Below, in pieces: positions 49,261-58,300 of a stretch of DNA of 64,000 nucleotides. Under the pieces are notes generated by a model, which saw only the letters and a program-made list of their open reading frames with translations, was not told where the DNA came from and did not search any database. Made by a program: the position numbers and the translations under genes. Each line of letters opens with the position of its first letter. The stretch's first letter is position 1. The stretch is from UBA1234 sp964400015 (lineage in GTDB: Bacteria > Bacillota > Clostridia > TANB77 > UBA1234): the NCBI GenBank assembly GCA_964400015.1, contig CAYNRR010000004.1:29121-93120 (forward strand), read 5' to 3'.

Positions 49261-51492
49261 TTAATTTATTATTTCAAGATTAGCGAATTTTGCCATAAGT
49301 CGTTTATTGCCCACTTTTTCAAATTCTATATCTACCTTTAAATCATCATCTTCTGGTTCTGTTTTAGTTATAACGCCCTCACCAAACTTTTTATGAAATA
49401 CTCTTGCTCCAACTTGAAAACTTCCTAAATCTACTGCTTCATTTGCTGCAACTTTTTTCAAAAAGCTTTCTGCACTTCTGAAATTAAAAGCTGCTTTAGG
49501 TGCTTGAAATACAGGGATATCAAGTTCATATTCATCATCACTAGATTTCCATTTGTATTCTTTTTTCTTTAATTCTCCGTCTAAAGAATCTGGATCTATT
49601 TCGTCTATGAATCTTGAATTTTTAGAATATTGCGTGCTTCCAAATACAGTTCTGCATTTTGCACATGTTAAATGCAAATATTCTCTTGCTCTTGTAATTC
49701 CAACATAGCAAAGACGTCTTTCTTCTTCAACTTCTTCTGGCTCATTCATGCTTCTAGCACTTGGAAATAAGCCATCTTCCATTCCAACTAAGAAAACAAC
49801 TGGGAATTCAAGACCTTTGGCTGTATGCAATGTCATAAGTAAAACAGAATCTTGATTTTCATCAACACTATCTAAATCTGTAACTAATGCAAGATTTTCT
49901 AAGAAATCAGACAATTTGTTTTCTGCTTGTTGTTGTTCAAATTCGACTGCAATGTTTATGAATTGCCCTAAGTTTTCTATTCTTCCATCAGCTTCTTCTG
50001 TTTTTTCATCTTCAAGCATTTTTATATAACCTGTTGATTTTAAAACTTCTTCTGTTAAATCTGCAACGCCTAATTCTAATGTTTTTAATTTTTCTATTTT
50101 TTCTGCAAATTCCTTAAAAGCATTGTTAGCTCTAGTAGAGACGTACTTATCTGCATTTTTAGCAACATCATACATTGTCATTCCACTCATACGTGCATAA
50201 TCTTCCAATGCGTCTAAACTTGTCTTTCCTATTCCTCTCTTTGGTTCATTTATTATTCTTTTAAAACTTACGTCATCACTTGAGTTATTTATAATTCTCA
50301 AATATGCAATTATATCTTTTATTTCTTTTCTTTCATAGAACTTTTGGCCACCGACTACTTTATATGGTATAGCTTCTCTCATAAACACATCTTCAAACGC
50401 CCTTGACTGTGCATTCGTTCTGTACAAAATGGCAAAATCTGAATATTTGTAATACTCTTCTCTTTTCAATTTGTTTATCTGAGAAACTACATAATTAGCT
50501 TCATCGTATTCATTATCTGCTTGAAATAATTTAGGTTTGACTCCTTCATCATTATCTGTCCATAATTTTTTCTCAACATTTCCCGAATTATTTTTTATAA
50601 CTTGGTTTGCTATATTCAAAATGTTTTTTGTTGAACGGTAATTTTGTTCTAACTTTATTATTCTTGTATTATCGAAATTTTTATCAAAATTCAAAATATT
50701 TTTTATATCTGCACCTCTAAATTTGTAGATACTTTGTTGATCATCGCCAACTACAAATAAATTGTGATGAACTTTAGAAAGCAACATTATAAGTAAATCT
50801 TGTGCTTTGTTCGTATCTTGGTACTCATCTACCAAAACATACTTGAATTTATTTTGATAGTATTCAAGTACATCTGGATTTTCTTGAAATATTTTTATTG
50901 TATGGTTGATAATATCATCAAAATCTAAAGCATTGTTTTTCTTTAACTTTCTTTGATATAAATCGTAAACTTCTGCGACTTTACTTAATCTATAATCTCC
51001 TTGATATAAATTAGTATATCTTGCAACATCCATCATATCGTTTTTGGCTTTACTTATCTCAGATAGCAAATATTTATCGCTGTATATTTTATCATTCAAA
51101 TTTAATTCTTTTATACATTCTTTCATTACGACTTTTGCATCTGCTGTATCGTAGATTACAAAATCTCTTGTATAGTCAATTCTAGGAATTTCTTTTCTTA
51201 ATATTCTTACGCACATCGAGTGAAATGTACCTATCCAAATATCAGATGCGATATCTCCAACAATTCCTTCAATACGAGTTTTCATTTCTTTTGCTGCTTT
51301 ATTTGTAAATGTAATCGCAATTATATTCCATGGCTTAACGCCACATTCTGATATTAAATATGCTATTCTATGAGTTAGCACTCTAGTTTTACCACTTCCT
51401 GCTCCTGCTATTACTAAAAGCGGGCCATCAACATGAGTAACTGCTTCAAATTGTTCTTTATTTAAACCTTTTAAAATTTCGTTTGTATCCAT
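49261..51492 (-). CDS. pcrA: ATP-dependent DNA helicase PcrA/UvrD
   Basis: Superfamily 1A 3'-5' helicase. The 743-residue protein has all core motifs: GAGSGKTRVLTHR (I), ITFTNKAAKEMK (Ia), YVLVDEYQDTN (II), FVVGDDQQSIYKFRGAD (III), LEQNYRST (IV), HTAKGLEFPVVF (V) and VGITRAREYLHL (VI). The C-terminal extension ends with the Tudor-like VGARVFHKKFGEGVI module seen in Gram-positive PcrA, which binds RNA polymerase. The start has AAAGGTG close upstream and a good promoter. It is followed without a terminator by two pilin-like genes, which is unexpected. Confidence 0.96.
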   Translation of the reverse strand: MDTNEILKGLNKEQFEAVTHVDGPLLVIAGAGSGKTRVLTHRIAYLISECGVKPWNIIAITFTNKAAKEMKTRIEGIVGDIASDIWIGTFHSMCVRILRKEIPRIDYTRDFVIYDTADAKVVMKECIKELNLNDKIYSDKYLLSEISKAKNDMMDVARYTNLYQGDYRLSKVAEVYDLYQRKLKKNNALDFDDIINHTIKIFQENPDVLEYYQNKFKYVLVDEYQDTNKAQDLLIMLLSKVHHNLFVVGDDQQSIYKFRGADIKNILNFDKNFDNTRIIKLEQNYRSTKNILNIANQVIKNNSGNVEKKLWTDNDEGVKPKLFQADNEYDEANYVVSQINKLKREEYYKYSDFAILYRTNAQSRAFEDVFMREAIPYKVVGGQKFYERKEIKDIIAYLRIINNSSDDVSFKRIINEPKRGIGKTSLDALEDYARMSGMTMYDVAKNADKYVSTRANNAFKEFAEKIEKLKTLELGVADLTEEVLKSTGYIKMLEDEKTEEADGRIENLGQFINIAVEFEQQQAENKLSDFLENLALVTDLDSVDENQDSVLLMTLHTAKGLEFPVVFLVGMEDGLFPSARSMNEPEEVEEERRLCYVGITRAREYLHLTCAKCRTVFGSTQYSKNSRFIDEIDPDSLDGELKKKEYKWKSSDDEYELDIPVFQAPKAAFNFRSAESFLKKVAANEAVDLGSFQVGARVFHKKFGEGVITKTEPEDDDLKVDIEFEKVGNKRLMAKFANLEIIN

Positions 51493-51531
51493 CTTTTCAC
51501 CTTTCTATTTTTTCTTCCATTACCGCAAAAT

Positions 51532-51560
51532 ATTTTATCATACTTTGTGAAAGCTAACAA
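51532..51560 (-). promoter_or_regulatory. Promoter of pcrA and the two pilin-like genes
   Basis: TTGTTA (51555-51560) and TAAAAT (51532-51537) with a 17-base spacer. Confidence 0.6.
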
Positions 51561-51581
51561 CTTTTTATATATTAAAAAAAC

Positions 51582-51617
51582 ACCCCTACAAATTTATTTT
51601 TCATAATTTGTAAGGGT
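51582..51617 (-). terminator. Terminator of the ThyX-like gene
   Basis: A stem of ACCCTTACAAATT with AATTTGTAGGGGT (one wobble), followed on the minus strand by a long T run. It begins 10 bases after the stop. Confidence 0.8.
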
Positions 51618-51626
51618 ATTTTATTT

Positions 51627-52841
51627 TTAGAATTCTCTATTTAGAGCGTTCTTCGGTCCAAATTGACAAGGAGCTGTGCACTTAAAACCAAACAAGCATC
51701 TTACACAAGGTGCAAGTTTACTAAGTGCTTCACGTGCTTCGTCACTCGTTACGTTTTTTATGTACCTTTCGTACTGTTCAACAGTAACTTTCATGATTTC
51801 GTATTGTGCAGAACCACACATTCTCTCATATGCTTTTGTGATAAAATCCTCATACCTGCCTCTTTCATTCACATAAACCAAAAGAGCTTGAGGATAATCG
51901 CCATTGCAAGTTTTACTCTTTAAATCTGTAATCCATTCCTGAACAAGTGCGGGGTTATTCTTTATGAATTCAGGAATAAAATATTCTTCTTTACCTTCCT
52001 CAGGCATTTGAACAGTACAATGTACCGTTCTGTGACGCTGATTTTGTGCAAATGTCGCGATAGACATCGCAGTATTTACACTGTAATTTAGACCAAATTC
52101 TTCTTCTCTCACTTCGTGGAAGAAAGGAAGAGTAAATCCTTTGCTTTCAGGAGAAAGGCCACGTTCAAGCAAGCCATATGGCTCAGTTTCTGCTATAAAC
52201 TCTTTCATTTCACTCTTGATTCTTGCATAAAAAGGTGTGTCAGGCTCAGTTTGAATAAAATGTTCCATCTCATACTTCAAATAACTAAGCTGTCTAACGT
52301 CCATAGAATAAACCATTTTCGTCTTGGTAAACACAGTAGTAACAAGACGAGAATTTTCCTGAGCTTTCTTTGTAAGTGCAAGGTTTACCTTTGCTTCAAT
52401 TTGCTCTGGAGTAAGCTTAGGTTTCTCATAGAACTTATAAAAATCGTCATGATATTTTTCGTTTAAAATGCCATAAAAAATTTCTTGCCACTTTTCGCGC
52501 AACCTATTTTCTTCCGGGTCATCGATGTCGAGTACCGTATATCTACCAGACTTTTCAGAAGTTGCATACTTACCTTGATTATTCAAAATCATAGCAAGCA
52601 TCTTAGAAATGCCAGTGATATAAAACGTATACTTAGCATGATCGAAACCACTGTGATGTTGGCTCTTAATACAGCCTCTCGAACGTTTCATGCTTTCTTC
52701 AGGAGCTTCCAACTCAATAGTTTCAAGATCATCTTCCAAATAACACATTCCGAATGCCTTACCACAAAAATCCATCACTTCATCCTTAGTGATAAAATGT
52801 GTTTCATTCGGAGCCAAAAAAGGTTTTACGACTAAACTCAT
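51627..52841 (-). CDS. ThyX-like (flavin-dependent thymidylate synthase family) two-domain protein
   Basis: The 404-residue protein resembles ThyX twice. Residues 62-103 read HHSGFDHAKYTFYITGISK followed later by YATSEKSGRYTVLD, matching the ThyX helix and its SxRY motif, but with NQG in place of RHR. Residues 267-275 contain NQRHRTVHC, the RHR motif, and later GSAQYEIM, resembling the C-terminal AQWEIR of ThyX. The single-domain family is about 220-270 residues long, so this looks like a fused, diverged duplication. A C-terminal cluster C379, C382, C388, C392 could bind metal. I start at 52841 because AAGGAGG lies nine bases upstream. One 60-base line I counted here is 43% G+C, well above its neighbours. 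It may make dTMP from dUMP or have a changed role. Confidence 0.65.
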   Translation of the reverse strand: MSLVVKPFLAPNETHFITKDEVMDFCGKAFGMCYLEDDLETIELEAPEESMKRSRGCIKSQHHSGFDHAKYTFYITGISKMLAMILNNQGKYATSEKSGRYTVLDIDDPEENRLREKWQEIFYGILNEKYHDDFYKFYEKPKLTPEQIEAKVNLALTKKAQENSRLVTTVFTKTKMVYSMDVRQLSYLKYEMEHFIQTEPDTPFYARIKSEMKEFIAETEPYGLLERGLSPESKGFTLPFFHEVREEEFGLNYSVNTAMSIATFAQNQRHRTVHCTVQMPEEGKEEYFIPEFIKNNPALVQEWITDLKSKTCNGDYPQALLVYVNERGRYEDFITKAYERMCGSAQYEIMKVTVEQYERYIKNVTSDEAREALSKLAPCVRCLFGFKCTAPCQFGPKNALNREF

Positions 52842-52888
52842 AACAATATCCTCCTTGTTTATTGGCATAAAATCTATACACCTCACTT

Positions 52889-52917
52889 AGTATATAACAC
52901 AATTATTCCGAACGCAA
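52889..52917 (-). promoter_or_regulatory. Promoter of the ThyX-like gene
   Basis: TTGCGT (52912-52917) and TATACT (52889-52894) with a 17-base spacer. The REP-like inverted repeat begins about 30 bases upstream. Confidence 0.6.
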
Positions 52918-52946
52918 GCAAAACCACCGGAGCACTGGAGCCTCCC

Positions 52947-53031
52947 GACACACCGGGGACGTCCGTTAAATGTCTCATTTTTACCTTCTTCTGGAAATTT
53001 TGAGACATTTAACGGACGTCCCCGGTGTGTC
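52947..53031. repeat. REP-like inverted pair, copy B (31-bp perfect arms)
   Basis: The left arm 52947-52977 and right arm 53001-53031 are perfect inverted copies of 31 bases around 23 bases. Each contains the 17-mer found at 5308 and 60786 and ends in a gacacaccgg motif. The element lies between the stop of the glucan synthase fragment (53051) and the ThyX-like promoter. It can also act as a terminator-like hairpin. Confidence 0.9.
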
Positions 53032-53050
53032 GTGCGGTGGCTCTAGTGTG

Positions 53051-54475
53051 TCAGATTATATAATCTATTTTGTATATTCCGTCGCTTTTTAAGTTGATTT
53101 GGTTGTCGGGACTTTGTTCGTTGTCTAGATACATTTTTTGTTTGCCTGTTTCTTTTTTGTCTGGGTTGTATATGTTTATTTTGTATGTTGCTTTTTTATA
53201 TTTGTATTCTACGTATATTGATTCCCATTCTTTTGAGATACATGGGTCTATTGTTAGGATATTTCCTTTTCTTTTTATTCCTATTATATTTTGTAATGCT
53301 GCGATGTAGAGCCAGGAGCTTGAGCCTGTGTACCAGCTCCATCCTCCTCGGCCTGCCATGTTTGCATTTGAGTATACGTCGGCCGATATTACGTATGGTT
53401 CTACTTTATATTTTAAGGCTGCGTCGAATGTTCGTGCATGTTCGATTGGATTTAGTATTCTAAAATATTCTGTAGCTTTTTCGCCTTTTTTTAGAAGTGC
53501 ATTTGCTATGATTGACCAGGCAGCGCCGTGAGTATATTGGCCACCGTTTTCTCTTACGCCTGGGATATATGCTTTGATGTATCCTGGATTTTTTTCTATG
53601 TTTATGAATGGTGGTGTTAGTAGTTTTATTATCATATTTTTTCGATCTACCAAATTTTTATCTAAGTTTTTCATTGCTTCTTTACATTTTTCTTCTTCTC
53701 CTGCTCCCGATATTACTGCAAAACTTTGTGATATTCCGTCTATTTTACATTCTTGTGATGTTTCACTTCCTAGTGCTGTACTGTCCTCGAAGTATGCTCT
53801 TTTAAACCATTTTCCATCCCACGCGTTTTGATTTATATTAGTTTTTAATTCATCTGCTATCCTTAAATATTTACTTTTTCTTGACGTATCTTTTTGATAT
53901 TCACATATTTTTGAAAATCTTGTTAAAATGTTATATAGAAAAAATCCTAACCAAACACTTTCGCCTTTCACATTATTCATTCCATCATTCCAGTCTCCTG
54001 AGCCCATTTGTGGAATTCCATTTTCTCCGAAATTTAAAGATTTTTCTATTGCTTTTATTGCATGAATATATAGGCTTTCTTTTTCTGGATTTTTTTCCAC
54101 TTCCATATATTTTTCGTCTTCGTTTTCAGATAATTGTGGAGCTGATACATAATGGCATTCTTCATTTAATATTGAATAATCTTCTGTTGTTTCGAGGTAT
54201 TCGCATATCGTGTACGGAAGCCAAAGTAAGTCGTCTGAAAATTTTGTCCTTATGCCATTTGTTTTTTCCGGGTGCCACCAATGTAATACATCCCCTTCTA
54301 AAAATTGATGTTCTGCATGATATAAAATTTGCTTGCGTGTTATTTCAGGATCTATATTTAGAAACATTAAGCTATCTTGCAATTGATCTCTAAATCCATA
54401 TGCTCCTCCAGACTGATAAAATGATGTCCTAGCCCACATTCTACATGCTAATGTTTGATATCCGAAGCCATCCAT
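53051..54475 (-). CDS. Cyclic beta-1,2-glucan synthase, C-terminal GH94-type catalytic part (frame-shifted fragment)
   Basis: These 474 residues are the (alpha/alpha)6-barrel part of a GH94-like (formerly GT36) phosphorylase domain. Family hallmarks are GYQTLACRMWARTSFYQSGG, AYGFRDQLQD and GSGDWNDGMN with the catalytic Asp, followed by NGGQYTHGAAW and GRGGWSWYTGSSSW. The listed ATG has no ribosome site and the family sequence continues upstream in the frame of the preceding fragment, so this is not an independent gene. The shift lies at 54462-54467. In intact NdvB-type synthases this domain controls chain length. The 3' end abuts the REP-like element. Confidence 0.85.
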   Translation of the reverse strand: MDGFGYQTLACRMWARTSFYQSGGAYGFRDQLQDSLMFLNIDPEITRKQILYHAEHQFLEGDVLHWWHPEKTNGIRTKFSDDLLWLPYTICEYLETTEDYSILNEECHYVSAPQLSENEDEKYMEVEKNPEKESLYIHAIKAIEKSLNFGENGIPQMGSGDWNDGMNNVKGESVWLGFFLYNILTRFSKICEYQKDTSRKSKYLRIADELKTNINQNAWDGKWFKRAYFEDSTALGSETSQECKIDGISQSFAVISGAGEEEKCKEAMKNLDKNLVDRKNMIIKLLTPPFINIEKNPGYIKAYIPGVRENGGQYTHGAAWSIIANALLKKGEKATEYFRILNPIEHARTFDAALKYKVEPYVISADVYSNANMAGRGGWSWYTGSSSWLYIAALQNIIGIKRKGNILTIDPCISKEWESIYVEYKYKKATYKINIYNPDKKETGKQKMYLDNEQSPDNQINLKSDGIYKIDYII

Positions 54476-55328
54476 TCATCATTATATTAAATGATTCCAC
54501 TGGTGTTTTTATTGTTATTTTTTCAAGTTTTTCCTCCCAAAAATCTTCTATTTTCAATATATCTTTTTGGTATTGCTGTAAAGTATCTTCATAACTTGTT
54601 TTAGTTTGTTCTAATGAAATTTTACATACTATTTTTTCAGTGCTTTTGGCTTTTATTTTTATTTGAGCCTTTAATATTATTTTTTTATTCGATGTCACTT
54701 CACTTTCAACTTTGATGTTATCGGCTATTATTTCAAAATATGCTTTTTCTTTTTTATAAATTTCTCTATAACTATTTTGCACACTCATTCCATTTGTTTC
54801 TTTTTGAAATTTTAAATGTTTTTTAGTAAATTCTTTTGCCACACCCATTACCGGATTCACTATATATTCAATTTCGTAATATTTATCTTTTTCTTCTAAA
54901 TTTTTTATTTCAATGACATTGTTTTTTTCGTTTTTTTCTATCGGAACATATATTAAATTTTTTATAATTTCTTTTTCACTTTCATGAATAAATTCTGCGT
55001 AGCCGAATCCATAATGAATTTCATATTCGTTGAGATTTTCTCGTGGCACAGCTCTAATAATTTCTTTTGCTGTTTTTATAAATATTTCTTCCGACGGAAC
55101 ATCTTCTACTTGCAAATTAGACCAAGCTGTTATTTTATTTTCACGACTATTTCCACTCCATGTATATCCTCCACCACTTGACGTTACTATTGTTCCGAAA
55201 TTTTCATTTGATATTATATGCGACCATGGAACCGGCGTGTATTTTTCTTTTGTTTTTATTATATATTCTTTGTAGTCCTTTGAAAAACCACCAAATTCAT
55301 TATAATATAACAAATCATTATTTTTCAT
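54441..55328 (-). CDS. Cyclic beta-1,2-glucan synthase, GH94 N-terminal beta-sandwich part (fragment)
   Basis: The 295 residues begin with FGGFSKDYKEYIIKTKE and PVPWSHIISNENFGTIV followed by SGGGYTWSGNSRENKIT, the conserved opening of the phosphorylase-like part of NdvB and of beta-1,2-oligoglucan phosphorylases. They end with FNIMMNGWLRISNISM, where family members would continue NGWLxYQ and into the next fragment. The ATG is served by GGAGGA in the last codons of the preceding gene, with an 11-base overlap, so this upstream junction looks like real translational coupling. The downstream junction looks like a +1 frameshift. Confidence 0.85.
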   Translation of the reverse strand: MKNNDLLYYNEFGGFSKDYKEYIIKTKEKYTPVPWSHIISNENFGTIVTSSGGGYTWSGNSRENKITAWSNLQVEDVPSEEIFIKTAKEIIRAVPRENLNEYEIHYGFGYAEFIHESEKEIIKNLIYVPIEKNEKNNVIEIKNLEEKDKYYEIEYIVNPVMGVAKEFTKKHLKFQKETNGMSVQNSYREIYKKEKAYFEIIADNIKVESEVTSNKKIILKAQIKIKAKSTEKIVCKISLEQTKTSYEDTLQQYQKDILKIEDFWEEKLEKITIKTPVESFNIMMNGWLRISNISM

Positions 55329-58300
55329 TTTCTCCTCCCAGCTGATCTTTTATAAATCCTCTTTCTGCATTTAATATAATATCTGCCATGTCATAAAATA
55401 AATATTCTTCTTCTTGTGAAATTTTTTCCTTTAATATGATATGAATTCCAGCATTTGTTCCAATTAGATACGAAATATTTTTTAGTTCGATATATCTAAG
55501 TATATTTTCGTAAATATACTTTTCATCTTTTTCTTCATCTATTATTACTAAATCTACAAATATATTTTTTAATCTAAAATATCTAACTGCATCAATCAGT
55601 TCTCTGACCACGTACACATCGTTTATTTTTTTGATTTTTATCAATATTATTGGCAAATCTCCAGAAATGCCATATTTCCAAATGTCTGACTGTGATTTTT
55701 GATTTTTTGATATTAAGTCTTGATATTTTTCTCTAAATCCCGAACCATTGAGCATTTCATATAATAGCTTATTATATGTCAGTATTTGATTATAATTTAA
55801 TTTATAAAATCTATTTTCTATGGTTGCTCTACTTTTGGCCATTTCTAAAGTTCTTTCTAACATATTTTTAGATTTATATTTGTCTATAATTTTCTTTATT
55901 TTTTCCAAATCTTTATCAAACCCTACGCAGTAATATATCTCTACGCTTCCGTTTCCTGTTAATATAAATTGTGCTTTAGTGGCAATCGCAAGATCTGTGT
56001 TTTCTGCAATATTGTTACTTAAAATTTTGTTTTCGGTTAATATTATCGGATTTTCTATACTTCTGCATCTGCCAATTATTTCAGATTTATCCGATTCATA
56101 ATCAAATGTAATTCCACTATTTTCTGTAATCGCAAATGATGTCAAATAATTTTTCTCTCCATTTCTAAATCTTTTTTCAACTATTATATTGCCATTGTAT
56201 TCTTGCATTGTAAAAAACAGCTTATTATATGCAGGATGCACAATGTCTGCTTTTATTTCTGAAAGTATCGGATCAAAATAGTTTATTACATTTATTAAAG
56301 TATTTTTTTCTGACATATTACGAAGCTCAATTTTTCTAATTTCGAGATTATCTTCTGGTGAAATATAAATTGTTGTATACGTTTCTAAGTTTCCATCTTT
56401 TCTATAAAAAAAGCTGTCCGAAGTTGAAAATTCAACTTGATATTCATCTGGCTCTTTTGTGCATGGATTTTTTGTATTTGACCAATATACATTTTCGTCT
56501 ACATTTTTTATATACGTCACATTTCCTGTTCTTTGGTTATCATTGAATTTATATAAATATATTTCGTTATTCTGACTATATCCATCGCCATCCGACGTGA
56601 TTAACAAAGTGTGTTCATCATTACTCAAAATATTCACATTTTTATCACTATTGTTAATAACTGCTGTTGATGAATCTTGATAATCTTTATATTTTAATTT
56701 TTTTACGTTTTCTTTTCTTATTTTTATATAGTTAGGAAATTCTTGATTCTTTTCTTGTAGAAGAATTTGTGCAGATTCAATTTGTATGTTATCCAAAAAA
56801 TATTTTTTCAAGATTTTATCGTTTAAAAAATTATTTAGTGATAGTAAAATCAAAGCTTGATGATGTGCCATATACGTTTTCACAACTTCATATTTTTTGT
56901 CTTCCATTCGTGAAGGCGTAAAATCAATTGATTCGTAAAAACCATATTTCCCATATCCACCAAGTTCTTTTAAATATTCAATGTTATCTAGTACTTTTTC
57001 TTTTTCAAATTCTATCGATATTATAGACGAATATGGCGATACCACAACATCTTCCTCTATCCCTCTTTTTAAACCAAGCCAAGGAATTCCGAAAGCTTGA
57101 TACTGGTAATTATATTTCATGTCACGAACACTAAATGCTGATTCGGAAATTCCCCATGGAATTTCAAGTTTTGATGCATATTTAATCTGGCTATACAAGG
57201 CAAATTGTATTGCATTTTCTAGCAATGAATTTTTATATAATTTCATAATTACATTTGGCATTAAATATTCAAACATTGTTCCCGACCAAGAAATGAGTCC
57301 ACTTCTATTATTTAATTTAGTATAACTTCTTCCTAAATAAAACCAATGCTTATATGAAACATCTCCTTTTGCTATGGCAACGAAACTTGCAAGTCGTGCC
57401 TCTGAAGCCATCAAATCATAATACGAATCTACAAGTTTGTTTTGATTTATATCAAATCCTATCGAAAAAATATTTTTATCATAGTCATATAATTTTGTGA
57501 AATCTGTTTCACGTATTAGCTTTTCAATCTTTGTCTTTAACATATTGTCACTATCATATTTAGAAGTTTTAAGGAATCCTAAAACGGTATATAAATATCC
57601 AACAAAATTTCCACTATCGACGGTTGAAATAAATTCTGGCTTAATAGTATCTAAATTCTTGATGTCATACCAATTATATAAATGTCCATTCCATTTCTTC
57701 AATTGTTCTATCTTTTCAACTATATTTTTCAATCTATCTACGCAAGCTTTTTCATCTATAAATTTCAAATTATATGCCGATATAATTGCTACCATGCTTA
57801 AACCTATATTCGTAGAAGATGTATATCGCGTTATCTTCTCTTTTCTTTGATTGTCAAAATTATCAGGCATCAAATAATTATTTTCTTTTGAAATATATTC
57901 ATCAAAAAAGTTCCATGTTCTCTTTGCAATGTCTACTAATTCTTTTTCTGAAATTTCTTCTAAACATATTTTTGAATTTTTATCATTTTTACTAATTATA
58001 TACGCAACAAAAGGTGCACTGTACCAAATCAAAAATAAAATATACGCTTGAATAAATGTTATTGGATTATATAAAAAAGTAGATGCTACTAGTATGAAAC
58101 CTATTACCGGCGAAATTATCATTTGACGTGCATAGCTCGCAAGTGTATTTTGTAGTGACGTTTCAGCATCTGCTGCAGTTACCCAATCTAGCAAATGCTT
58201 TTTAGTAAATATCATTCTATATAATGTTACTAAAATTGATTTTGCAAGTATGACTGCCTTATAAGGCAATAAAATAAAATTAACAAGACAATTTAAAAAA

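Noticed and set aside
54441..55328. Independent beta-1,2-oligoglucan phosphorylase made of the two downstream fragments
   Set aside because: Such enzymes exist, but the adjacent GT84 gene, the order of domains and the translational coupling fit a split NdvB-type synthase better. The point remains open.
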